From: Capnocytophaga sputigena
GTDB taxonomy: Bacteria > Bacteroidota > Bacteroidia > Flavobacteriales > Flavobacteriaceae
DNA length: 64,000 bases
Reading direction: 5' to 3'
Assembly (NCBI RefSeq): GCF_900446695.1
Contig: NZ_UAVP01000003.1
Span: forward strand, 682,001-746,000
This document shows positions 32,362-40,624 of the stretch, in pieces (positions within the stretch are counted from its first letter, which is position 1; each line of letters opens with the position of its first letter). The position numbers were made by a program, and so were the translations under genes. A model generated the notes under the pieces. It saw only the letters and a list, made by a program, of their open reading frames with translations, had not been told where the DNA came from and did not search any database.

Positions 32362-32646
32362 CTATAGCAAAGCTAACGCTCCTAACAGTAACAACAATAG
32401 TGGAATAGCCATTACTATATTTGCTATAGCACAAGCTCGCTCTCGCTTCTGCGACAGAAAATAAGCCTCTATCACCAAAAATATACCATAAAGTCCACAA
32501 AATAATCCTATCCAAAAGGCAAATACAAATATATCACCTGTCGCACAAGAACTTTTACTATTGAATATAGAGATAGGTATGAATGACAATATCCATACTA
32601 AAATTAATAAAACCAAACGCTGCCCTATATGAATGAACTCTTTCAT
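32362..32646 (-). CDS. small membrane protein, paralogue of 31528-31830
   Basis: 94 residues from ATG 32646 (MKEFIHIGQRLVLLILVWIL). Three hydrophobic segments, CATGDIFVFAFW, LVIEAYFLSQKRERACAIANIVMAIPL. A -7 box TATATTTG lies at 32673-32666, so the longer frame from 32676 is rejected. The upstream 20-25 bases (ACAAATATACATC then T-run) are shared with the paralogue, so the duplication included the promoter. Confidence 0.72.
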   Translation of the reverse strand: MKEFIHIGQRLVLLILVWILSFIPISIFNSKSSCATGDIFVFAFWIGLFCGLYGIFLVIEAYFLSQKRERACAIANIVMAIPLLLLLLGALALL

Positions 32647-32726
32647 AACGTTATTTTTTAAAGTACAAATATACATCTTTTTTTGATTTGCTAATCAACA
32701 AATTAGTAAATTAGCAAATTATTTCA

Positions 32727-32734
32727 TACCTTTG
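32727..32734 (+). promoter_or_regulatory. -7 element before the hemerythrin/PAS gene
   Basis: TACCTTTG 20 bases before ATG 32754, preceded by AATTAGCAAATT-type repeats. No clear TTG at the right spacing. Confidence 0.5.
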
Positions 32735-32753
32735 CCTCCTAAAATAATTTTTT

Positions 32754-33722
32754 ATGGAACAAACTTTACCTGCAGGACATCCCGTGCATACCTATATGCT
32801 TGAAGCTGACCTTATTTACTCATTAATGGACGAGCTCCTTGGCATAGACCCTCATACTGATTATCAGAAATTCTACAACGTGTTCAACCATTTGGCAACC
32901 GTAGAAAAACACTTTGCTCGTAAGGAAAACCAGCTTTTCCCTTTCTTGGAAAAACGCGGCTGGACAAACCCTTCACAAAATATGTGGTCTTTCCACGATA
33001 CTATTCGCGATATCTTCCGCTTGGTGCGCAAAAACTTAGAAGAAAAAGATTTTGATGCAGCACAAACTAACGTACGCTATATCGAAGATAACTTGGGTCG
33101 CTTGTTGAATGTAGAAGCTAATATCCTCTTCCCTAATGCTTTGCAGTTGCTCACTGAAGAAGATTGGATTGAAATGCGCAAAGGTGAGGAAGAAATAGGC
33201 TGGATGCTAAAAGAAGAACCTGCCCCTTACCCTAACAACAACCCCAATGAGCCTGTGTACGTACACCCTTCAATGGATACCGAACGTCGCACCGATGTTA
33301 AATTCGATGATGATGCTGCCCATTATGATGAGGGCTATATGACCATTGAACAGGTGAACCTCTTGCTCAAAACCCTCCCTATTGATATTACTTTTGTAGA
33401 TGAACACGACCGCGTAATTTTCTACAACCGCGGCGAAGAACGTGTATTCCCTCGCAGTGCGGGTATCATAGGGCGCGAAGTAAAATTCTGTCACCCTCCT
33501 AAGAGTGTAGGCACAGTACTCAAAATTGTAGAGAACTTCCGTGCAGGCACACAAAACGAAGCTAATTTCTGGTTCAATTATCGCGGTCGCCTTATTTATG
33601 TGCGTTATTTTGCAGTGCGCGACAAAGATAAGAACTACAAAGGCGTGATTGAAATGTCACAAGATATCACCGATATAAAAACAATTGAAGGTGAACGCCG
33701 CTTATTAGAATGGGATAACTAA
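32754..33722 (+). CDS. hemerythrin-like HHE domain plus PAS domain protein
   Basis: 322 residues, soluble. Residues about 5-150 form an HHE (hemerythrin-like) four-helix domain with metal-ligand candidates: His in GHPVHTY, HLATVEKHFARKENQLFPFLEK, FHDTIRD and EANILFPN. Residues about 200-310 are a PAS domain (LPIDITFVDEHDRVIFYNRG, GREVKFCHPPKSV, MSQDITDIK). DUF438-type proteins have the same order with an extra N-terminal domain, absent here. A cytoplasmic oxygen, NO or iron sensor is the natural guess; no output domain is seen. The stop overlaps the next start (TAATG), so the methyltransferase is translationally coupled. Confidence 0.88.
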   Translation: MEQTLPAGHPVHTYMLEADLIYSLMDELLGIDPHTDYQKFYNVFNHLATVEKHFARKENQLFPFLEKRGWTNPSQNMWSFHDTIRDIFRLVRKNLEEKDFDAAQTNVRYIEDNLGRLLNVEANILFPNALQLLTEEDWIEMRKGEEEIGWMLKEEPAPYPNNNPNEPVYVHPSMDTERRTDVKFDDDAAHYDEGYMTIEQVNLLLKTLPIDITFVDEHDRVIFYNRGEERVFPRSAGIIGREVKFCHPPKSVGTVLKIVENFRAGTQNEANFWFNYRGRLIYVRYFAVRDKDKNYKGVIEMSQDITDIKTIEGERRLLEWDN

Positions 33723-34426
33723 TGAAAGACTTATTCGGGCAAGCTATTTTAGATTATCAGCAAGGGCAATATACTGAAGATATCAAAACGGAAACTACTA
33801 TTTCCGAGGAAGATGTATTGCCCTTGCCTTATTTATTTCGCTCCTTTGAACAGATGCCTGCATTAGAGCAAAAAGCTCTACAAATGGCAAAAGGAAAAGT
33901 ATTAGAAGTAGGCTGTGGGGCAGGCTCTCACGGTCTCTATTTGCAGAACGAACGCAAACTTGAAGTACATTCTATTGACCTATCACCTAAGGCTATTGAG
34001 GCTTGCCAATTGCGAGGCTTGCGCAACGCCCAAGTGCAGAATGTATTAGAAACGACAGGGCAGTATGACACCATTCTTTTGCTAATGAATGGCGCAGGTA
34101 TATGCGGACGGCTTAAAAAAATGGGCGCTTTCTATGCTCACCTCAAAACGCTTTTAGCGCCACACGGACAAATCCTCACCGACTCTTCTGATATTATCTA
34201 TATGTTCGATGAAAACCCTGATGGCAGTTATGATGTACCGCTCTATTTTGATTATTACGGAGAAGTGGATTACGTGGTGAAGTACAAGGGACAGAAAGAA
34301 AAACCTTTCCCGTGGATGTATGTAGATTACAATACTTTGCAGAATGTAGCTATTTCAGTAGGGTTAGAATGCGAACTTATCGCCGAAGGTGAACACTTTG
34401 ATTACCTTGCTAAATTAGTAAATTAG
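33722..34426 (+). CDS. class I SAM-dependent methyltransferase
   Basis: 234 residues. The SAM-binding loop is VLEVGCGAGSHGLYLQ (about residues 60-75), followed by SIDLSPKAIEACQ and, later, ILLLMNGAGICGRL. The N-terminal ~45 residues are an extra helical segment. Small-molecule versus macromolecule substrate cannot be told. It is coupled to the hemerythrin/PAS gene. The converging queE gene ends 36 bases away; the gap holds a degenerate tandem array. Confidence 0.88.
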   Translation: MKDLFGQAILDYQQGQYTEDIKTETTISEEDVLPLPYLFRSFEQMPALEQKALQMAKGKVLEVGCGAGSHGLYLQNERKLEVHSIDLSPKAIEACQLRGLRNAQVQNVLETTGQYDTILLLMNGAGICGRLKKMGAFYAHLKTLLAPHGQILTDSSDIIYMFDENPDGSYDVPLYFDYYGEVDYVVKYKGQKEKPFPWMYVDYNTLQNVAISVGLECELIAEGEHFDYLAKLVN

Positions 34427-34429
34427 TAG

Positions 34430-34468
34430 CAATCTCCCCTGAGACCTGTCACCTAACACCTATCACCT
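34430..34468. repeat. CACCTAACACCTATCACC array
   Basis: Three to four units of (A)CACCTA/TCACCTA between the methyltransferase and queE stops. Confidence 0.6.
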
Positions 34469-35095
34469 AATATCAAGGTATTTATGCATTTGCAAAGAGG
34501 CTTTCCACTGAGGGTGAGCCATTACATAATCTACAATTTTGGGGATTACCTTATTGCGTTTGCTCCACTCGGGTTGTAGATAGAGCAGGCAATCTGGTGA
34601 TACTTGTGCAGCCATTTCCTCAGCAAAAAGGAAGTCGTTGTTGTTGTAAATCACCATTTTCAGCTCATTAGCTTTTTGAAGAACGTCCCCCACGGGGCGT
34701 TTTATTTTTTTAGGAGAGAGGCATATCCAATCAAAAGTACCCGATAAGGGGTGAGCCCCTGAAGTTTCTATATGAGTGCGCGCCCCTGCGGCTCTCAGTT
34801 TTTGGGTGAGGAGATCTAAGTTCCACATCAAGGGTTCTCCTCCCGTGATGATCATAGTTTTGGAGTGTGCTAAGGCATCGGTTACAATAGTATCTACAGG
34901 CACTAAAGGGTGTGCTTCGGCAGCCCAACTTTCCTTTACATCACACCAATGACAACCTACATCACAACCGCCCAAGCGAATGAAGTAAGCGGCAGTTCCT
35001 TTGTAGAAACCTTCACCTTGTAAGCTGTAAAAAGCCTCCATCAGGGGGAGAATCTCCCCCTTCTGTAAGGCTACTTGTGTATTTTTGTCTAACAT
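34463..35095 (-). CDS. queE: 7-carboxy-7-deazaguanine synthase
   Basis: Radical-SAM enzyme that forms the 7-deazaguanine core of queuosine. 210 residues. N-terminal FYSLQGEGFYKGTAAYFIRLGGC is the QueE signature; the cluster cysteines are in GCDVGCHWCD; ITGGEPLMW and THIETSGAHPL follow. It is the last gene of the trpS-oxidoreductase-SPOR-queE run (6-base gap). No other queuosine gene is within the window. Confidence 0.95.
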   Translation of the reverse strand: MLDKNTQVALQKGEILPLMEAFYSLQGEGFYKGTAAYFIRLGGCDVGCHWCDVKESWAAEAHPLVPVDTIVTDALAHSKTMIITGGEPLMWNLDLLTQKLRAAGARTHIETSGAHPLSGTFDWICLSPKKIKRPVGDVLQKANELKMVIYNNNDFLFAEEMAAQVSPDCLLYLQPEWSKRNKVIPKIVDYVMAHPQWKASLQMHKYLDIR

Positions 35096-35101
35096 CTAAA
35101 A

Positions 35102-36517
35102 TTAATCGTAATTGGCAACATCCAAAATCCAAGGGTCGGGGATTTCGGTATTTTCGCGTATTTCATCTACCTTTTTCACTGCATCTTCATACTTGTCGTA
35201 ACGAGCCACATAGATGAAGTTCAGCACTTGGTCACGGTTGTAATACACTTGAGCATCATAGCCCCATTTTTTCATTTCTTCCACCCTATTATTCACGTTG
35301 TTGATATTGAGGAATACCCCTACAATCACGTAATATCCTTTTTCAGTATCTTTAGCGGTAAGTTTGGTTACACGAGTACTGCGGTGTAATTGGGTAATCT
35401 CTTTAGGGTTATTTTCTATTTCCAAAGCAGTGAGAAACAGATAATAACGGTCGCGACTACGGGTATAACTCAAATCTAATGAAGTAGCGTTGTTAGGAAT
35501 GAGATATTGGTTGTCGTTCTTTATATCCATACGGAAGATATCAAACCCTAAAGTGTTTTCACTGTTAGGTTTGCGCGTTTTCATCATCTCATCATTATAA
35601 GTAATGGCACTGCTAAAGAAGTTTTGATTAGGGCGCAATTTGGTTTCCAAAGAAGTTGTTTTACCACTTGCAGGTACACCTATAGCCACATTGTCCCCCG
35701 TCATATTAAAGTCGCCTTCAAGGGTTACTCCCATAATACGAGTTTTGAAATCACCTGCTTCAGGAGTTTTAAATCCACTAAAGGTGAAAGTTTTAGCAGC
35801 ATCATTAGTAATTGCCGAAAAACCGTCGTAAGTAATTATTTTTTTGATATTGCTATTGGTATTCTCATAAACTATCACGAGTGCCCAACCTGCAGCCGAA
35901 CCTCCTTCTACTTGTCCTAAGGCTGCCTTTACATTGGCAACAGTATATTCCCCTTCTACAGTATTTGCCGATGATAATATACTGGTTACATTGGCGTAAT
36001 ACACATAAGGAGCTGAGTTTTTCAAGTCGGAATCAGTGCGACCATCAAATATCAATTCACCATCTATTGGCATATAACTGCCACTATTAGGAGTTTTGAA
36101 CAACACGCTGCTGGCATCTTCTCTATTAGCATCGGTGATAGTGTTTTTACTACCTTTTAGCTGTCCTTTAGCATACGGATAAGTAGCCGACCAATACAAA
36201 CCTGCATAAGCTACCTTGCCTCCTCCCGCACCTTCGTACGCAAAATTGGCACTACTAGAGGAAAACGTGCTGGGGTCGCTATCGATATCAATGTATTGCA
36301 TATCAAACTCATCGTTGAGTTTTGCTTTAGGACTGCGATCGTTGTATGGTTCGTTAGGTGAATTGCGCTTCTCATTGCGGTTGAGAATGTTATTCCCTAT
36401 GATTTTGATATCCCCTTTGATAAAAGTTTCATAGCGAATTTTAAAATCGGTAGCAGATTGTGCCATTGATAGTGGGCTCACTACTACACAAATTAAGAGC
36501 GTAATGAGTTGTTTCAT
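35102..36517 (-). CDS. secreted SPOR-domain protein
   Basis: 471 residues. Signal peptide (LITLLICVVVSPLSMAQ); a large beta-rich region (AGLYWSATYPYAKGQLKGSK, YYANVTSIL, GSAAGWALVIVYENTNS) resembling modules of big flavobacterial surface proteins; and a C-terminal SPOR domain from about residue 395 (KGYYVIVGVFLNINNVNNRV, YNRDQVLNFIYVARYDKYED). SPOR domains bind denuded peptidoglycan, so it probably sits in the periplasm at division or envelope sites. Its start overlaps the end of the oxidoreductase by 4 bases. Confidence 0.82.
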   Translation of the reverse strand: MKQLITLLICVVVSPLSMAQSATDFKIRYETFIKGDIKIIGNNILNRNEKRNSPNEPYNDRSPKAKLNDEFDMQYIDIDSDPSTFSSSSANFAYEGAGGGKVAYAGLYWSATYPYAKGQLKGSKNTITDANREDASSVLFKTPNSGSYMPIDGELIFDGRTDSDLKNSAPYVYYANVTSILSSANTVEGEYTVANVKAALGQVEGGSAAGWALVIVYENTNSNIKKIITYDGFSAITNDAAKTFTFSGFKTPEAGDFKTRIMGVTLEGDFNMTGDNVAIGVPASGKTTSLETKLRPNQNFFSSAITYNDEMMKTRKPNSENTLGFDIFRMDIKNDNQYLIPNNATSLDLSYTRSRDRYYLFLTALEIENNPKEITQLHRSTRVTKLTAKDTEKGYYVIVGVFLNINNVNNRVEEMKKWGYDAQVYYNRDQVLNFIYVARYDKYEDAVKKVDEIRENTEIPDPWILDVANYD

Positions 36518-37476
36518 AGACTTACAATTTGTTTGGCTATTCTAAGGGCTTCAGTGCCTTGTTCGAGGGTAACCATAGGAGTTGTATCGTTTTCTATAGC
36601 ATCGGCAAAGCTCTCAAGTTCGTCTAAAATAGCGTTGTTATTATGTATTTCAGGGTATTCAAAATAAATTTGGCGACGTTCTCCTTCCGCATTTTGCAAT
36701 ATCATATCAAAATCACCAGCTACTTCGGGTGCATCTTTCATTTTCACCACTTCTACTTTTTTCTCCAAAAAATCTACCGAAATATAAGCATCTTTTTGGA
36801 AAAATCTGCTTTTGCGCATATTTTTCATAGAAATACGACTGGCAGTGATATTGGCTACACAACCATTTTCAAACTCCAAACGGGCATTGGTAATATCGGG
36901 TGAATGACTGATGACCATTGCACTACTTGCCGAAATGTGTTTCACTTTTGATTTTACAACGCTCAAAATCACATCGATATCGTGAATCATCAAGTCGAGC
37001 ACTACAGGCACATCGGTACCACGAGGGTTGAACTCTGCCAAGCGGTGTGCCTCGATGAACATAGGGTTGTGAATCTGGTCGCGTACTGCTATAAAGGCAG
37101 GGTTAAAACGCTCTACGTGACCTACTTGTCCTTTTACGTGATGTTCTTTGGCAAGGGCAATAATTGCTTCAGCCTCTTCTACTGTAGTAGCGATAGGTTT
37201 TTCGATAAAGAGGTGTTTGCCCGCTTTGATAATCTTTTCGGCACACACAAAGTGGTTGAGGGTAGGAGTTACTACATCCACCATATCACATTCGGCGATA
37301 AGAGCTTCTATACTATCAAAACGCTTGTAGCCAAATTCTTCGCTCACTTTTTGAGCATTAGCTTCATCGGGGTCGTAAAAACCTATGAGTTCATATCTAT
37401 CCGATTGGTTGAGCAATCGCAAATGTATCTTTCCTAAATGTCCTGCACCGAGGACGCCAGCTTTTAATTTTGTCAT
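36514..37476 (-). CDS. Gfo/Idh/MocA family oxidoreductase
   Basis: 320 residues. N-terminal Rossmann motif LKAGVLGAGHLGKIHLRLL, then DVVTPTLNHF and the conserved active-site EKPIATTVEEAE; substrate-domain Lys/His residues include GHVERFNPAF and DLMIHDIDVI. NAD(P)-dependent sugar or polyol dehydrogenase; in flavobacteria relatives act on UDP-sugars or are of unknown role. It starts 1 base after trpS and overlaps the SPOR gene, so the four are likely co-transcribed. Confidence 0.9.
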   Translation of the reverse strand: MTKLKAGVLGAGHLGKIHLRLLNQSDRYELIGFYDPDEANAQKVSEEFGYKRFDSIEALIAECDMVDVVTPTLNHFVCAEKIIKAGKHLFIEKPIATTVEEAEAIIALAKEHHVKGQVGHVERFNPAFIAVRDQIHNPMFIEAHRLAEFNPRGTDVPVVLDLMIHDIDVILSVVKSKVKHISASSAMVISHSPDITNARLEFENGCVANITASRISMKNMRKSRFFQKDAYISVDFLEKKVEVVKMKDAPEVAGDFDMILQNAEGERRQIYFEYPEIHNNNAILDELESFADAIENDTTPMVTLEQGTEALRIAKQIVSL

Positions 37477-37477
37477 T

Positions 37478-38446
37478 TTAATATCCTATTTTAGCACGCA
37501 CCCTGCGCAAGGTTTCATCGGCTACACGGTGTGCTTTGGCAGCACCTTCTTTAAGGATTGCATCGAGTTCATCTAAATGCTCCATATAGTAATTGTAGCG
37601 CTCGCGTGGGGTCGCAAATTTTTCTAATATCAGTTCGTAGAGGGCTTGTTTGGCATTACCAAAACCGTAACCACCAGCACGGTAAGCAGCTTCCATCGTT
37701 TGTATTTGCTCAGGAGAAGCCAATAGGCGGTAGAGGCGCATCACGTTGCAAGTATCGGGGTCTTTAGGAGCTTCTAAAGGCGTACTATCAGTTTGGATTG
37801 CCATTATTTGCTTGCGAAGCTGCTTTTCGGGCAAGAAAATATTGATGAAGTTGTTGCGTGATTTACTCATTTTCTCACCATCGGTACCGGGGATAATCAT
37901 TATTTTTTCCTCTATTTTAGCTTGTGGCAATACAAAAGTTTCACCCATTTGATGATTGAAACGAGAAGCCACATCGCGAGTAATCTCGAGGTGTTGCAAT
38001 TGGTCTTTACCTACAGGTACCACCTCAGCATCGTAGAGAAGAATATCGGCAGCCATCAGCATAGGGTAAGTAAAGAGTCCCGCGTTCACATCTTGCAAAT
38101 AGTCCATTTTGTCTTTAAATGAATGGGCAAGAGTGAGGCGTTGGTAAGGGAAAAAGCACGCTAAATACCACGAAAGTTCAGCAGTTTGAGGTACGTCGCT
38201 CTGGCGGTAGAAAGTAACTTTGTTTGTATCCAAACCAAAAGCTAACCAAGTGGCAGCGACGCTATAAGTATTGGCGCGAAGAAGTGCGCCGTCTTTTATT
38301 TGAGTGAGAGAGTGCATATCGGCAATGAACAGAAATGATTCATTAGCAGGATCTGACGCCATTTGCACTGCGGGGAGTATAGCCCCAAGAATATTCCCCA
38401 AATGAGGGGTACCGGTACTTTGAATACCTGTTAAAACACGAGCCAT
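37478..38446 (-). CDS. trpS: tryptophanyl-tRNA synthetase
   Basis: 322 residues, full length class I synthetase. HIGH-type motif GTPHLGNILGA at residues ~12-22, DMHSLT, and the KMSKS loop as DGEKMSKSRNNFI near 200. LPQAKIEE precedes it as usual. First gene of a four-gene run; promoter at 38487-38516. A leader of about 35 nt shows no obvious attenuator. Confidence 0.97.
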   Translation of the reverse strand: MARVLTGIQSTGTPHLGNILGAILPAVQMASDPANESFLFIADMHSLTQIKDGALLRANTYSVAATWLAFGLDTNKVTFYRQSDVPQTAELSWYLACFFPYQRLTLAHSFKDKMDYLQDVNAGLFTYPMLMAADILLYDAEVVPVGKDQLQHLEITRDVASRFNHQMGETFVLPQAKIEEKIMIIPGTDGEKMSKSRNNFINIFLPEKQLRKQIMAIQTDSTPLEAPKDPDTCNVMRLYRLLASPEQIQTMEAAYRAGGYGFGNAKQALYELILEKFATPRERYNYYMEHLDELDAILKEGAAKAHRVADETLRRVRAKIGY

Positions 38447-38486
38447 TGTTTTAGTTAAGAATTAAAAGTTAAGAGTTATTAGAGCG

Positions 38487-38516
38487 CAAAGGTAATAAAT
38501 ATTTTAGAAATAGCAA
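38487..38516 (-). promoter_or_regulatory. trpS operon promoter
   Basis: Minus strand -33 TTG (38516-38514), 19 bases, -7 TACCTTTG (38494-38487). Confidence 0.75.
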
Positions 38517-38549
38517 AATAGCTATTAGTCCTCTTTTGCTACTTATCAA

Positions 38550-38579
38550 TTGTTAATTATCAATTGTTTTGTATCTTTG
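38550..38579 (+). promoter_or_regulatory. miaB promoter
   Basis: -33 TTG (38550-38552), 19 bases, -7 TATCTTTG (38572-38579), inside a palindromic CAATTGTTAATTATCAATTG stretch. Places the miaB start at 38607 and rules out the longer frame from 38550. Confidence 0.78.
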
Positions 38580-38606
38580 CGCCCTCAATCAAGTAAGAAA
38601 ACCTCT

Positions 38607-40055
38607 ATGGGTAAAGAAATAGACGAAAGCATACAAGGGCAAAGCCTTGTACTACAAGCTGATAACAATAATTCTAAAAAGCTATACATCGAGAGTTATG
38701 GATGCCAAATGAATTTCTCCGACAGTGAGATTGTGGCTTCTATCCTCTCCAAAGTAGGTTATAATACTACTGATACTGTTGATGATGCCGATTTGGTGCT
38801 CATCAACACCTGTTCGGTGCGCGAAAAGGCAGAACAGACCATTCGCAAGCGCTTGGAACAGTTCAATGTGTACAAACGCAAGAAACCGACGATGAAAGTG
38901 GGCGTATTGGGTTGTATGGCTGAAAGGGTGAAACACGCTTTCCTTGAAGAGGAAAAAATCGTGGATATGGTAGTAGGTCCTGATGCTTATAAAGATTTGC
39001 CTAACCTCCTTGAAGAAGTAGATGAAGGTCGCGAGGCGGTGAATGTAATTCTCTCTAAAGATGAAACTTATGCCGATATTGCGCCTATCCGCCTCAATAG
39101 CAATGGGGTAACTGCTTTCGTATCTATCACACGTGGTTGCGACAATATGTGCACTTTTTGTATTGTACCTTTCACTCGCGGACGTGAGCGCAGCCGCGAC
39201 CCCTACTCTATCCTCAACGAAATAGCCGATCTCCAAGCACGTGGCTTTAAAGAGGTGACTCTCTTAGGGCAAAATGTTGATAGCTATCTATGGTATGGCG
39301 GCGGACTCAAAAAAGATTTTAGCAAAGCAAGTGAGATGCAACAAGCTACTGCTATCAACTTCGCCAAACTCCTTGATATGGTGGCAACAGCTCAGCCTGA
39401 AATGCGTATCCGTTTTTCTACTTCTAATCCGCAAGATATGACCCTTGATGTGATTGACACAATGGCGAAACATCCTAATATCTGCAAATATATTCACCTG
39501 CCAGTACAGAGCGGAAGCAATCGCATTCTCAAAGCAATGAACCGCCTCCACACTCGTGAAGAGTACTTTACACTCATCGATAGCATACGCGAACGCATTC
39601 CTGAATGTGCCATTTCGCAGGATATGATTGCTGGTTTCCCTACCGAAACTGAAGAAGATCACCGCGATACACTTTCGCTAATGGAATATGTGAAGTACGA
39701 TTTTGGGTTTATGTTTGCTTATTCTGAGCGCCCTGGTACGTTAGCCGCTCGCAAAATAGAAGATGATGTGCCAGAAGAAGTAAAAAAACGCCGTCTTGCC
39801 GAAATCATCGACTTGCAACAAAAACACAGTTTATACCGCACTCAAGCTCAAGTAGGTAAGGTTGTTGAAGTACTCATTGAGGGGACTTCTAAAAAATCAG
39901 CTGATGAATGGATGGGACGCAATACCCAAAACACGGTAGTTGTATTCCCCAAAGAAAATTATAAAGTGGGTGATTTTGTACTTGTAGAAATAACAAATTG
40001 CACCTCTACAACCCTTATAGGAAAAGCGATAGGAATTAGCGATAAACGACAATAA
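38607..40055 (+). CDS. miaB: tRNA-2-methylthio-N6-dimethylallyladenosine synthase
   Basis: Radical-SAM methylthiotransferase modifying A37 of tRNAs that read UNN codons. 482 residues: N-terminal MTTase domain with cluster Cys in [17 protein letters not shown] and LGCMAER; radical-SAM Cys in [15 protein letters not shown]-terminal TRAM domain ([15 protein letters not shown] to GKAIGI). About 35 extra residues precede the core ([13 protein letters not shown]), usual in Bacteroidetes. Single-gene unit with its own promoter and terminator. Confidence 0.96.
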   Translation: MGKEIDESIQGQSLVLQADNNNSKKLYIESYGCQMNFSDSEIVASILSKVGYNTTDTVDDADLVLINTCSVREKAEQTIRKRLEQFNVYKRKKPTMKVGVLGCMAERVKHAFLEEEKIVDMVVGPDAYKDLPNLLEEVDEGREAVNVILSKDETYADIAPIRLNSNGVTAFVSITRGCDNMCTFCIVPFTRGRERSRDPYSILNEIADLQARGFKEVTLLGQNVDSYLWYGGGLKKDFSKASEMQQATAINFAKLLDMVATAQPEMRIRFSTSNPQDMTLDVIDTMAKHPNICKYIHLPVQSGSNRILKAMNRLHTREEYFTLIDSIRERIPECAISQDMIAGFPTETEEDHRDTLSLMEYVKYDFGFMFAYSERPGTLAARKIEDDVPEEVKKRRLAEIIDLQQKHSLYRTQAQVGKVVEVLIEGTSKKSADEWMGRNTQNTVVVFPKENYKVGDFVLVEITNCTSTTLIGKAIGISDKRQ

Positions 40056-40082
40056 AAAAGCTGCCTAATTAGGCAGCTTTTT
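40054..40082. terminator. bidirectional terminator after miaB
   Basis: Perfect palindrome: AAAAAAGCTGCCTAA / TTAGGCAGCTTTTT, between miaB and the converging lipoprotein gene. The same AGCTGCC arms occur in the terminators at 49122-49151 and, as AGCTGTC, at 56273-56312. Confidence 0.9.
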
Positions 40083-40084
40083 AT

Positions 40085-40585
40085 TTATAGTTTTCGATAA
40101 GTAATTGTTACATTCAAAATATCATCAATAGTATAACCTTTTTCTCTAAGAGCTGGGTCATAAGGTATTTGAGAGTACAAAAATGTTTTAAATTCACTAT
40201 TGTATTTAAAAACAAACTGTGTGGAGGTGAGACTAACAATATCATAAGCTTTAAGTACAACACCATTGCCATTATCTAAGCATAATTTATTATTTTCTAC
40301 GAAATACTTTACGCTAGCTGTATTTTGCTGACAATTACCTGCTTTAAAAATATGTTCTTCTGAGGTTAAAAACTCACCATAAAAGGTATATTTAGTCTTT
40401 TTGGAACATTCCATTTCTTCAATAGAAGTTATCTCTGAAAACAATTTACCATCAGGTAAAATCGACTTTTCATACATCCAAGTACCTTGTAATTCCTTAG
40501 GATGTTTGAAATCCTGATTATCATCTTTTTTTGAGCACGCTGCAAAAGCTATTACAGAGAGCAACATCAATAATATTTTTTTCAT
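40085..40585 (-). CDS. lipocalin-like lipoprotein
   Basis: 166 residues. Signal peptide with lipobox FAAC and mature start CSKKDDNQD, matching the Lys-Asp-Asp surface-export signal. ELQGTWMYEKSIL near the N-terminus and the following beta-rich sequence with two Cys (EMECSKK, AGNCQQN) fit lipocalin-like lipoproteins of Bacteroidetes. Ligand unknown. Likely exposed on the cell surface. A weak -7 TACATTTG lies at 40617-40610. Confidence 0.8.
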   Translation of the reverse strand: MKKILLMLLSVIAFAACSKKDDNQDFKHPKELQGTWMYEKSILPDGKLFSEITSIEEMECSKKTKYTFYGEFLTSEEHIFKAGNCQQNTASVKYFVENNKLCLDNGNGVVLKAYDIVSLTSTQFVFKYNSEFKTFLYSQIPYDPALREKGYTIDDILNVTITYRKL

Positions 40586-40624
40586 TGGTACAAAGTTTAA
40601 AATTCACTACAAATGTACAAAAAT

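Noticed and set aside
38550-38606. Longer miaB start
   Set aside because: The extension lies within the promoter boxes at 38550-38579.
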